This document shows, in pieces, positions 1 through 7,405 of a DNA stretch of 11,978 nucleotides (position 1 is its first letter; the number at the start of each line of letters is the position of its first letter). Location of the stretch: contig DBVU01000067.1 of the NCBI GenBank assembly GCA_002308195.1, positions 315-12,292 on the forward strand, in the 5' to 3' direction. This DNA comes from Bacteroidales bacterium UBA1256. Its GTDB lineage: Bacteria > Bacteroidota > Bacteroidia > Bacteroidales > Paludibacteraceae. The notes under the pieces were generated by a model, which was not told the DNA's origin, made no database searches, and saw only the letters and a list, made by a program, of their open reading frames with translations. Made by a program: the position numbers and the translations under genes.

Positions 1-432
1 CGTATGCACAACCTGCGTATTGACGAACCTACAGCCGAGCGCATTAAGATTCAGGTAGGTTCCGCACTGCCCGAATTGGAGGATGCTCCGGAAGATTTCA
101 TCGTAGTTGGTCCTAACAAGGTAACCGCACTGCCTATGTCTGTTCCGGTTAGCTATCAGGAGATTTCCCACTGCTTGGAAAAGAGTGTGAGCAAGATCGA
201 AGGTGCTATTCTTCAGGCACTGGAATCCACGCCGCCTGAGTTGTATTCGGATATCGTTAAGCGCGGTATCTATCTGGCCGGTGGTGGTGCTTTGCTCCAC
301 GGTTTGGCTAAACGTTTGACCGACAAGATCACTATTCCGTTCCACGTTGCTGACGATCCACTTCACTCGGTAGCTCGCGGTACGGGCATCGCACTCAAGA
401 ACGTCAACAATTTCGGATTCTTGATTCGATAA
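1..432 (+). CDS. mreB: MreB rod-shape actin homologue, C-terminal part (5' end outside window)
   Basis: MreB is a bacterial actin that polymerises on the inner face of the cytoplasmic membrane and steers the Rod complex that builds side-wall peptidoglycan. The reading frame is open from base 1, so the gene starts upstream; 143 residues remain of a protein that is usually about 340. The visible part contains the glycine-rich nucleotide-binding segment LAGGGALL and the conserved run DPLHSVARGTGIALKN near the end, followed by the short terminus FGFLIR. These are hallmark C-terminal MreB sequences. The first ATG (base 4) is internal and is not a true start. mreC follows after 15 bases with no terminator between them, the standard mreBCD order. 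Identification is secure; completeness cannot be judged. Confidence 0.96.
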   Translation, partial: RMHNLRIDEPTAERIKIQVGSALPELEDAPEDFIVVGPNKVTALPMSVPVSYQEISHCLEKSVSKIEGAILQALESTPPELYSDIVKRGIYLAGGGALLHGLAKRLTDKITIPFHVADDPLHSVARGTGIALKNVNNFGFLIR

Positions 433-447
433 TCAGCCTATTGACGT

Positions 448-1272
448 ATGCAGAATCTATTGAAAATACTGCTACGTTACAGCCACTTCCTGGTTTTCAT
501 ACTACTGGAAGTAGCTGCCTTTTTGCTGATGTCATACAATAGCGCTTATCCGCGTAGTAGCGTCTTAAGTACGGCCAATAGCGTGATTGCCTGGCAACAC
601 GAGCAAGTAACGGCCGTCCAGGATTATTTCATGCTGCGCAGCATGAACGAGCAACTGATGGCCGAGAATGCAGAACTGCGAAACCAGTTGGTTAAACTCA
701 CCAACATGGCCGAAGATTCAATCCTATCGCGCGAGGTGGTATATCCCGAAAACGAGGTGTCCTATTTGCCGGCTAAAGTCGTACAAATGACCACCAATGA
801 GATTCACAATTATCTCACTATCAATCGCGGATTGAATGATGATGTTCGTCTGGGCCAAGGCGTGAGAAATGAAGATGGTGTAGTAGGTATTGTCCGCACC
901 GTGGGTAGCAACTATAGCGTGGTTCTACCGCTCATCAACACGCACACCAACCTGAGTTGCCGATTCAAGAAGAATGACTATATTGGCACGCTGCAATGGG
1001 ACGGCAAGGACAATCGATTTGCCTTGCTCACCGATGTAGCGGCCCATATGGTTGTCAATCCCGGCGATACAATCGTTACTAGTGGATTGAGTTCCGTTTT
1101 TCCGGAAGGAATTCCCGTTGGAATCGTAGAAAATAGCATCTTGCGAGACGGCGATTCTTATTACACTATCATCGTGCGACTCTACACCAATTTCAAGCGA
1201 CTGAAATATGTAGAAGTGATTCAGAACGCACATCAAACAGAGATGGAGGAACTGGAGAATGGATTGGATTAG
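448..1272 (+). CDS. mreC: MreC rod-shape-determining protein
   Basis: MreC is a bitopic inner-membrane protein of the elongation machinery. Its periplasmic part binds and activates PBP2. This protein has 274 residues, normal for the family. Residues about 13-30 form one hydrophobic membrane segment after a short N-terminus carrying Lys and Arg. Residues about 52-92 look like a coiled coil (NEQLMAENAELRNQLVKL), which is the dimerising stalk. Residues about 100-260 form the beta-rich MreC domain, with the typical phrases VVGIVRTVGSNYS, VTSGLSSVFPEGIPVGIV and LKYVEVI. The tail after residue 260 is short and acidic. It starts 15 bases after mreB and overlaps mreD by 14 bases, which suggests translational coupling. 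No Shine-Dalgarno sequence is visible, as is common in Bacteroidota. Confidence 0.96.
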   Translation: MQNLLKILLRYSHFLVFILLEVAAFLLMSYNSAYPRSSVLSTANSVIAWQHEQVTAVQDYFMLRSMNEQLMAENAELRNQLVKLTNMAEDSILSREVVYPENEVSYLPAKVVQMTTNEIHNYLTINRGLNDDVRLGQGVRNEDGVVGIVRTVGSNYSVVLPLINTHTNLSCRFKKNDYIGTLQWDGKDNRFALLTDVAAHMVVNPGDTIVTSGLSSVFPEGIPVGIVENSILRDGDSYYTIIVRLYTNFKRLKYVEVIQNAHQTEMEELENGLD

Positions 1273-1753
1273 ACAAATAGGCAGATATATTCTGGTCATG
1301 TTGCTCCAGGTTTTGTTGTTCGACCAGTTGCAACTGTGGGGCGTTTGCCATCCGTATGTCTACGTACTCTGTTTGCTGATGATGCCCATCACATTGCCGC
1401 ATAACATCGATATGTTGATCGGCGCATTAGCCGGACTCATCATGGATGTCTGCTGCAATTCGTTGGGAGTACATATTTCCGTTTGCGTTTTGATCATGTT
1501 TGCTCGCCCATACTTGGTTGGAGTTTTGGTAAATGACAAAGACCGATTGAACGAACAACTCAGCATACGGTCGCTGGGCATGGAAGCAATGGTGAAATAT
1601 GTTTGTATTCTGGTTGTTGTTCATCATTTTCTCATATTCTTATTAGGCGCTTGGAGTTGGCACCATATCGGCTTTGTGCTGCTCGCCACATTGGTTAGTA
1701 GTCTGATTACTATTCTCATTATATTAGGTTATAATGTGCTGAGATTTAAATGA
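1259..1753 (+). CDS. mreD: MreD rod-shape-determining membrane protein
   Basis: MreD is a small polytopic inner-membrane protein that works with MreC and MreB in side-wall synthesis. This one has 164 residues and is hydrophobic almost throughout, with about five membrane segments. The family's characteristic core (ALAGLIMDVCCNSLGVHI, the small-residue and Asp-containing helix pair) lies near residues 58-76. The sequence is poorly conserved across the family, so the assignment rests on size, hydrophobicity, this core and above all position between mreC and mrdA. Its ATG lies inside the end of mreC (14-base overlap) and its TGA overlaps the ATG of mrdA as ATGA, so ribosomes probably pass directly from one gene to the next. 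Confidence 0.9.
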   Translation: MDWIRQIGRYILVMLLQVLLFDQLQLWGVCHPYVYVLCLLMMPITLPHNIDMLIGALAGLIMDVCCNSLGVHISVCVLIMFARPYLVGVLVNDKDRLNEQLSIRSLGMEAMVKYVCILVVVHHFLIFLLGAWSWHHIGFVLLATLVSSLITILIILGYNVLRFK

Positions 1754-3570
1754 TTAACGATCAATTTTATAGACGCCGATATGTTATCAGTGGCATTGCC
1801 ATTGGTGTTGTCTTGGTGTATATAATCCGATTGTTTTTTCTTCAGATCATCGACAAAACCACTGAGAAAGAAGCCGATAGCAATGCACTGGTCAAACAGA
1901 CCATTTTCCCTGCACGTGGATTGATCTACGATCGCAATGGCGAACTACTGGTTTTCAATCAACCTATCTACGAAATCACGCTGACCATGCGTGAGATGGG
2001 CAACGATTGGGATACTACCGGTTTCTGCCAATGCCTGCATATCAGCCGAGAGGATTTTGATACACGCATCAGCGAGATTAAGGACAAGCGAAAGAACCGC
2101 GGATATTCACGCAATACGCCGCAAGTCTTCATGGGGCAACTCAAAAAAGAGGATATTGCACGACTGCAAGAATCGCTTTTTCTTTTTCCCGGTACCCAGA
2201 TTCAGAAACGTACCCTTCGAGACTATACCTACGATGCCGCTTCGCATGTCTTGGGCAGTGTTGGTGAAGTCAATCAGAACGATATTGATCGCGACCCGTA
2301 CTATGCACGTGGCGATTATTCCGGCCGTGATGGACTGGAACGAACCTATGAGAAACAATTGCGTGGAGAAAAAGGTGTTGAAGTACTCATGCGCGATTCG
2401 CGTGGCCGAATCCAAGGAAAATATCAGGACGGCGAATTAGACAAAACGGCCGTTGTCGGAACCGATTTGTACACTACCCTTGATATCCATTTGCAGATTC
2501 TCGCTGAAGAACTGTTGGAAGGCAAAATAGGTAGTGTGGTAGCCATCGAACCCAAAACCGGCGAGGTGCTCGCTTTGGCATCCAATCCAAACTGGAATCC
2601 TAAGGTGCTGGTGGGTAAGGAACGCAGCAGAAACTACAATATGCTGCTCAACGATCCTACCAAACCGCTCATGAACCGCGCCACACAAGCTACCTATCCT
2701 CCCGGCTCTACATTCAAGACCATCCAAGCACTGGTTTGCTTGCAAAACGGTGCTATCACTCCGCAAACGCTATACCCCTGTTCCGGCCCTGGAAGTACAC
2801 CTATCAAGTGCACTCACCATCATGGTTCTCCTGTTGCGTTGGACAAAGCTATTGAACAGAGTTGCAACCCGTATTTCTGGTGCGCTTTCCGCGATATGAT
2901 GCAGAAAGGCGGAGGTGATATTCACCCGCGTTATGAACTTTGGCGCAACGAGGTCATGTCGTTTGGATTGGGGCAAAAATTCACTGATTCGGATATTAGC
3001 GATCAGGTTTCCGGCAATATTCCTACTTCGGGCTATTTTGACAGACATTATGGCAAGAATTTCTGGAAAGCAATGACTATCCGTTCATTGAGTATCGGTC
3101 AAGGAGAGATTCTGGCTACTCCGCTACAATTGGCTAACCAGGCGGCCACTATTGCCAACGAAGGATATTTCATCTCGCCGCACTTGAACAAAAACGACTC
3201 TATGCTAACGCATATTCATCGTTTGGGTATAGACAAGAAACATTTCGAAGTGGTCAAAGATGGCATGCATCGCGTGATGATCTACGGAACCGGACGCCAC
3301 TTCCCGATAGAGGGAATTGAGACCGCGGGAAAAACCGGTACGGCGCAAAACCCGCATGGCCGTGACCACGCTATTTTCATCGGATTTGCTCCGGTTGACG
3401 ATCCGCAAATAGCAGTAGCCGTTGTCGTAGAGAACGCGGGCTTTGGTGCTACATGGGCTTGCCCTATTGCCAGCCTGATTATCGAGCAATATCTAACTGG
3501 CGAGATTAAACGCAAAGATTTAGAAAAACGCATAGCTTCCAGTGTATTAAATGAGAGCGTCAAGAAGTAG
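1750..3570 (+). CDS. mrdA: Penicillin-binding protein 2 (elongation transpeptidase)
   Basis: PBP2 is the class B penicillin-binding protein that cross-links peptidoglycan during elongation, in partnership with RodA. It has 606 residues. Residues about 13-33 form a single N-terminal membrane anchor. The pedestal domain follows, with the conserved start FPARGLIYDRNGELL (about 53-67). The transpeptidase domain carries all three active-site motifs: S320-T-F-K323 (catalytic Ser and Lys), S371-C-N373 and K528-T-G530. The stretch between the first two motifs has C344, C354 and three histidines (356-358), discussed as a finding. The start at 1750 overlaps the mreD stop (ATGA), and the end overlaps rodA by 20 bases. 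It is predicted to be an active beta-lactam target; no motif is missing. Confidence 0.97.
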   Translation: MINDQFYRRRYVISGIAIGVVLVYIIRLFFLQIIDKTTEKEADSNALVKQTIFPARGLIYDRNGELLVFNQPIYEITLTMREMGNDWDTTGFCQCLHISREDFDTRISEIKDKRKNRGYSRNTPQVFMGQLKKEDIARLQESLFLFPGTQIQKRTLRDYTYDAASHVLGSVGEVNQNDIDRDPYYARGDYSGRDGLERTYEKQLRGEKGVEVLMRDSRGRIQGKYQDGELDKTAVVGTDLYTTLDIHLQILAEELLEGKIGSVVAIEPKTGEVLALASNPNWNPKVLVGKERSRNYNMLLNDPTKPLMNRATQATYPPGSTFKTIQALVCLQNGAITPQTLYPCSGPGSTPIKCTHHHGSPVALDKAIEQSCNPYFWCAFRDMMQKGGGDIHPRYELWRNEVMSFGLGQKFTDSDISDQVSGNIPTSGYFDRHYGKNFWKAMTIRSLSIGQGEILATPLQLANQAATIANEGYFISPHLNKNDSMLTHIHRLGIDKKHFEVVKDGMHRVMIYGTGRHFPIEGIETAGKTGTAQNPHGRDHAIFIGFAPVDDPQIAVAVVVENAGFGATWACPIASLIIEQYLTGEIKRKDLEKRIASSVLNESVKK

Positions 3571-5014
3571 TAATATTCTCCATCAGGTCGACTGGCTAAC
3601 CATAGGCATGTTCCTTATGCTGGTTATTTTTGGATGGCTCAACATTTACGGAGCTAGCTACAATTTTGACCAAACGAGCATCTTCGATTTCGCCAATCGT
3701 GCCGGCAAACAGTTTGTTTGGATCTTAGGTTCGATTGTGTTAGGTATAGTGCTACTGCTGATCGATTACAAGACCTACGATGTGCTGGCCTACATAGCCT
3801 ATGGAGTGATGATAGTGTTGCTGCTGATTACCCCATTCTTAGCGCATGATATCAAGGGATCGCTCAGTTGGATTTCTCTAGGTCCTGTCAGTTTGCAACC
3901 GGCCGAATTCGCCAAATGTGTAGTCGCCTTGGCTGTTGCCAAATATATGGGACAATACGAGTACAAACTACGAAGTTGGCGCGATTTGATCGTACCTTTT
4001 GTTCTTATCGGCGTTCCTTGTTTGATCATTATGATACTGCAGAAAGAAACTGGTTCGGCACTAGTTTTTGCCTCTTTCTTGCTGGTCTTCTACCGACAAG
4101 GTATGAGTGGTTACGTGCTTAGCTCGTGCGTAGCTGCGGTGGCCTTGTTTATTATCAGTATCCGCTTTGGCGCTACTCCTTTGCCCATAGGTTCCGGCAG
4201 TGTAGGTATGTTGTGCTGTATGGTGATATTGATGATAGTGGAGATCTATTTCATTTGTACTGAATACAAAGTTCGCTGGCAACTTCCTATCATCCTCGGT
4301 AGCATAACGCTCATATATGGCATAGGCCTGCTGCTGTGTTTATGGTGGCCTGTTCCGTTTGGTTGGCTTTCTGCCGGCATAGTAGGAATCCTTGGCATCT
4401 ATGCCATTGGCATTGGCGCTTGGTTCCGCCGTTATGCACTGATTTGGGTAACCATTTTCTGTTGGGCATGTATCGGATATACTCAAGCCTGTGACTACGC
4501 TTTCACTCATATTCTCCAACCGCACCAGCGTGTCAGAATCGAGGTCTTATTGGGAATGAAAGAAGATCCGGCCGGTGCAGGATACAATGTCAACCAGGCA
4601 CGTATCGCTGTCGGTTCTGGACGATTCTTTGGCAAGGGATATCTAAAAGGCACGCAAACCAAATTGCAATTTGTACCAGAGCAAGATACTGATTTTATCT
4701 TCTGTACCGTAGGTGAAGAATGGGGATTCTTAGGCTCAATAGGCGTATTGATTTTGTATCTGTTTTTCATCCTGCGGCTTATCGCCATAGCCGAAAGACA
4801 ACGCAACGCTTTCACTCGTATTTATGCTTACTCGGTAGCCAGTATATTCCTATTCCATCTCATTATCAATGTAGGTATGGTGTTAGGTCTGTTGCCGGTC
4901 ATCGGTATCCCGTTACCTTTCTTCAGTTATGGCGGTAGTTCCCTGTGGGGATTCACGCTGTTGTTGTTTATTCTGTTGAGACTCGATGCCGCACGCATGG
5001 AGCAATTGAGATAA
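3551..5014 (+). CDS. rodA: RodA peptidoglycan polymerase (SEDS family)
   Basis: RodA is a SEDS-family glycosyltransferase that polymerises lipid II into glycan strands in the Rod complex, paired with PBP2. The protein has 487 residues and many membrane segments. Family landmarks include GSLSWISLGP with W107, QPAEFAK just after it, the loop with D339-P-x-G-x-G-Y (probably the essential Asp of SEDS proteins), Q-ARIAVGSGRFFGKG, and the signature FFSYGGSSL at 457-465. E. coli RodA is about 370 residues. The extra length is a hydrophobic block at about 210-320, before the Asp loop, which I recall as typical of Bacteroidota. The start at 3551 lies inside mrdA; it keeps the N-terminal HQVDWLTI before the first membrane helix. 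The stop overlaps the yraN start (TAATG). Confidence 0.96.
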   Translation: MRASRSSNILHQVDWLTIGMFLMLVIFGWLNIYGASYNFDQTSIFDFANRAGKQFVWILGSIVLGIVLLLIDYKTYDVLAYIAYGVMIVLLLITPFLAHDIKGSLSWISLGPVSLQPAEFAKCVVALAVAKYMGQYEYKLRSWRDLIVPFVLIGVPCLIIMILQKETGSALVFASFLLVFYRQGMSGYVLSSCVAAVALFIISIRFGATPLPIGSGSVGMLCCMVILMIVEIYFICTEYKVRWQLPIILGSITLIYGIGLLLCLWWPVPFGWLSAGIVGILGIYAIGIGAWFRRYALIWVTIFCWACIGYTQACDYAFTHILQPHQRVRIEVLLGMKEDPAGAGYNVNQARIAVGSGRFFGKGYLKGTQTKLQFVPEQDTDFIFCTVGEEWGFLGSIGVLILYLFFILRLIAIAERQRNAFTRIYAYSVASIFLFHLIINVGMVLGLLPVIGIPLPFFSYGGSSLWGFTLLLFILLRLDAARMEQLR

Positions 5015-5466
5015 TGTTTGTCACCAATCCCATAGGAATCATTGGCGAGACGGAAGCGGCAAAAATGCTGGAGAAGAAAGGTTTTCGTATCGTTGAGCGC
5101 AACTGGCGCATGGGACACTTAGAGGTTGATCTAATTGCCGAGAGCAGAAAAGAGATTGTCTTTGCAGAAGTCAAAGCTCGCACGAGCACTTTTGGCAACA
5201 AACTGCCGGAAGAATATGTAGATGAACTCAAAAAACGCCGTATGACGGCGGCGGCCAACGCATATATTAAATCACGCAACTTAGAGAAAAATCCACGATT
5301 TGATATTATCGGACTCATCATCAATCCGGAGACACAAGAGATCGTCTATCGCAATCATCTGGAGAATGCTTTCGTGCCACGCCTACGCACCATCCACGCC
5401 AGTAGTCATAGTGGACAATGGAAATGGCACCATCGCACGCGCGTCATCGGAGGCGGCAAAAAATAA
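5014..5466 (+). CDS. yraN: YraN family protein (UPF0102, endonuclease-like fold)
   Basis: YraN/UPF0102 proteins have a restriction-endonuclease-like (PD-(D/E)xK) fold; their cellular role is not firmly established. The start at 5014 gives 150 residues and overlaps the rodA stop as TAATG. A longer in-frame reading from 4945 would lie within rodA and adds nothing family-like. The family landmarks are present: G11-E-x-E-A at the start, N-W-R at 30-32, the putative catalytic set E37, D39 and E52-V-K54, and the F-D-I-I-G strand near residue 108. Conserved sequence ends around NAFVP (about 125). A basic, His-rich tail of about 25 residues follows (HHRTRVIGGGKK at the end), which is unusual. It sits between rodA and mnmG and was probably co-transcribed with them. 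Confidence 0.92.
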   Translation: MFVTNPIGIIGETEAAKMLEKKGFRIVERNWRMGHLEVDLIAESRKEIVFAEVKARTSTFGNKLPEEYVDELKKRRMTAAANAYIKSRNLEKNPRFDIIGLIINPETQEIVYRNHLENAFVPRLRTIHASSHSGQWKWHHRTRVIGGGKK

Positions 5467-5477
5467 GTAACACACAC

Positions 5478-7352
5478 ATGGATTTCAAATACGATGTCAT
5501 AGTAGTTGGTGCCGGCCATGCTGGTTGCGAGGCTGCCAGTGCGGCCGCTCGTATGGGCAGCCGTACCTTACTCATCACGATGGACATGAACAAGATTGCC
5601 CAGATGAGTTGCAACCCTGCTGTTGGCGGCATTGCCAAAGGCCAGATTGTGCGCGAGATTGATGCGCTGGGTGGCCAGATGGGCATAGTGACCGATCGTA
5701 GTGCGATCCAATTTCGTCTGCTCAACCAGAGCAAAGGAGCAGCTATGTGGAGCCCGCGTAGCCAAAGCGATCGTAAGCGATTTATCGAGGAGTGGATTCA
5801 CGTGCTCTCACACACAGAAAACCTATTTCTATGGCAGGATATCGTAACGAATCTTATTATCGAAGATAATAAGGTGTGCGGTGTACGTACCATGCTAGGA
5901 GTCGAGATGCAGGCCGAGGCCGTTGTGCTAACCAATGGCACTTTTCTCAACGGACTCATGCACTGCGGCAAGACACAGATACCCGGTGGCCGCACTTCCG
6001 AACCAGCCTCGCATGGCCTAACTGAGCAGTTAGTGAGTCTCGGTTTTCGCTCAGACAGAATGAAAACCGGCACACCGGCACGTGTAGATGCCAGATCGAT
6101 TCATTTTGACGAAATGGTACGACAAGATGGCGATAACAGTTGGCATCAATTCTCATATCTCGATACCATTCACAGAGAACTCAAGCAGATGCCGTGTTGG
6201 ATCACATACACCAACCAGCATACCCACGATACGCTACGCGCGGGACTGGCAGATTCGCCCCTTTTCAACGGACAAATACAAAGTATTGGTCCGCGCTATT
6301 GTCCCAGTATCGAAACCAAAATAGTGACGTTTGCCGACAAAGAAGCCCATCAACTTTTCCTGGAGCCAGAGGGTGTAGATAGTAACGAGTATTATGTCAA
6401 TGGTTTCTCCAGCAGTCTGCCATGGCAAGTGCAATTGGCCGGACTAAAGACGGTCAAAGGATTGGAAGATGTAGTTCTATATCGACCCGGTTATGCCATC
6501 GAATATGACTTCTTCGATCCCACTCAACTGCATCATACGCTCGAAACAAAACAAATTAAAAATTTGTTTTTTGCTGGACAAATCAATGGCACAACCGGCT
6601 ACGAGGAGGCAGCTGGTCAAGGTCTTGTAGCCGGAGTCAATGCGCACCAAAATGTGCATGGAGGCGCGCCGTTCACACTGAGTCGAGACGAAAGTTATAT
6701 TGGTGTTTTGATTGACGACCTGGTCAACAAGGGAGTAGATGAACCCTATCGGATGTTTACTTCCAGAGCCGAATATCGCATTCTGTTGCGACAAGATAAT
6801 GCCGACGAACGGTTAACCGAACGCAGTTTTGCTATGGGACTGGCCGATCAATATAGGCATCAGTTGTGGCAGCAAAAGAAGACAGATTGCGCCGATTTCA
6901 TCGACTTTATCAAGCAGACTAGTGTTCATCCAAAGGATGTTAACGGATGGCTAGAACAGATAGGTAGCAGTCCTCTGCACGAGGGATGCAAACTGCACGA
7001 CCTGGTTCTTCGTCCGCAAGTTACCCTTCCGGATCTTGCCAACGTACTTCCTGCCCTGCAAGAACGCATCCGACAAATCAAGAATAGAACCGATGAAATC
7101 GTAGAAAGTTGCGAGATCCAGATCAAGTACGCAGGATACATCAAACGCGAAAAACTGGAAGCAGAGAAACTACAACGCCTCGACCAGATACGTATTGCAG
7201 ACAATTTTAATTACGACGAGATACAGAGCCTAAGCACTGAGGCGCGGCAAAAGCTCAGCCGCATACGTCCAAAAACCATCGGCGAGGCCAATCGAATCCC
7301 GGGCGTAAGTCCCAACGACATTAGCGTTTTATTAGTCCTAATGGGCAGATAA
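5478..7352 (+). CDS. mnmG: MnmG (GidA), tRNA U34 carboxymethylaminomethyl-modification enzyme, FAD subunit
   Basis: With MnmE (not in this window), MnmG installs the (carboxymethyl)aminomethyl group on wobble uridine 34 of several tRNAs, using FAD and methylene-tetrahydrofolate. The start at 5478 gives 624 residues, the normal size, and begins MDFKYDVIVVGAGHAGCE, an N-terminal FAD Rossmann motif (G11-A-G-H-A-G16). An upstream ATG at 5418 would add 20 unrelated residues inside yraN. Other landmarks are MSCNPAVGG with C45, GGRTSEPAS, YCPSIETKI with C275 (C45 and C275 match the two important cysteines of the E. coli enzyme), FAGQINGTTGYEEAAGQG and FTSRAEYRILLRQDNAD. The C-terminal helical domain that contacts MnmE and tRNA is complete (YAGYI, IPGVSPNDISVL). 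It lies 11 bases after yraN and is the last gene before the parS-bearing gap. Confidence 0.98.
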   Translation: MDFKYDVIVVGAGHAGCEAASAAARMGSRTLLITMDMNKIAQMSCNPAVGGIAKGQIVREIDALGGQMGIVTDRSAIQFRLLNQSKGAAMWSPRSQSDRKRFIEEWIHVLSHTENLFLWQDIVTNLIIEDNKVCGVRTMLGVEMQAEAVVLTNGTFLNGLMHCGKTQIPGGRTSEPASHGLTEQLVSLGFRSDRMKTGTPARVDARSIHFDEMVRQDGDNSWHQFSYLDTIHRELKQMPCWITYTNQHTHDTLRAGLADSPLFNGQIQSIGPRYCPSIETKIVTFADKEAHQLFLEPEGVDSNEYYVNGFSSSLPWQVQLAGLKTVKGLEDVVLYRPGYAIEYDFFDPTQLHHTLETKQIKNLFFAGQINGTTGYEEAAGQGLVAGVNAHQNVHGGAPFTLSRDESYIGVLIDDLVNKGVDEPYRMFTSRAEYRILLRQDNADERLTERSFAMGLADQYRHQLWQQKKTDCADFIDFIKQTSVHPKDVNGWLEQIGSSPLHEGCKLHDLVLRPQVTLPDLANVLPALQERIRQIKNRTDEIVESCEIQIKYAGYIKREKLEAEKLQRLDQIRIADNFNYDEIQSLSTEARQKLSRIRPKTIGEANRIPGVSPNDISVLLVLMGR

Positions 7353-7362
7353 AATCAAATAA

Positions 7363-7382
7363 TTAGTTTGCTAGCAAACTAA
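7363..7382. repeat. Perfect 20-bp palindrome between mnmG and apt
   Basis: The sequence TTAGTTTGCTAGCAAACTAA is identical to its own reverse complement over all 20 bases and starts 11 bases after the mnmG stop. As RNA it could form an 8-bp stem with a CTAG loop, but the stem is weak (two G-C pairs) and no T-run follows on the + strand. An intrinsic terminator for mnmG is therefore doubtful. It could equally be a dimeric protein-binding site. The left arm, TTAGTTTG, differs by one base from the Bacteroidota -7 promoter element TAnnTTTG, but I see no matching -33 element. It ends 7 bases before the parS-like site. Confidence 0.7.
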
Positions 7383-7389
7383 AATCAAT

Positions 7390-7405
7390 TGTTCCACGTG
7401 AAACA
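7390..7405. other. parS: Probable parS site (ParB-binding chromosomal centromere)
   Basis: The sequence TGTTCCACGTGAAACA fits the parS consensus established for Bacillus subtilis Spo0J/ParB and widely conserved, TGTTNCACGTGAAACA, at every specified position. It is one base away from the fully symmetric form; the difference is at the position where the consensus allows any base. It lies in the only sizeable non-coding gap of the window, 37 bases after mnmG and 25 before apt. ParB-CTPase clamps load at such sites and spread; SMC is recruited and origins are segregated. parS sites usually cluster near oriC, and mnmG/gidA is also origin-adjacent in many bacteria, so the position makes sense. No parA or parB gene lies in the window, so binding is inferred from sequence alone. 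Confidence 0.8.

Noticed and set aside
545..553. TTATCCGCG, resembling a DnaA box (TTATCCACA), considered as a sign of an origin because mnmG and parS are present.
   Set aside because: Single imperfect match inside mreC, no cluster of DnaA boxes and no A/T-rich unwinding region in the window. The origin, if near, lies outside.
4945..5013. Upstream in-frame start for yraN adding 23 residues.
   Set aside because: It would lie wholly inside the conserved C-terminal coding part of rodA; the ATG at 5014 overlaps the rodA stop as TAATG, a common coupling arrangement, and gives the normal N-terminus.
5418..5477. Upstream in-frame start for mnmG adding 20 residues.
   Set aside because: The extra residues overlap yraN, are basic and unlike the family; the ATG at 5478 starts directly at the FAD-binding strand, as in known MnmG proteins.
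5799..5804. CACGTG core inside mnmG (others at 1913, 2306 and 6079) as additional parS candidates.
   Set aside because: None has the flanking TGTT...AACA arms; only the six-base core matches. They lie in coding sequence and are expected by chance.
6548..6570. AAAACAAATT and AATTTGTTTT form a 10-bp inverted repeat with an AAA loop, followed by two more T; it resembles an intrinsic terminator or attenuator.
   Set aside because: It lies inside mnmG and encodes the conserved segment K-N-L-F-F-A-G-Q. The stem is almost all A/T and translated ribosomes would cover it, so it is most likely a by-product of the coding sequence.
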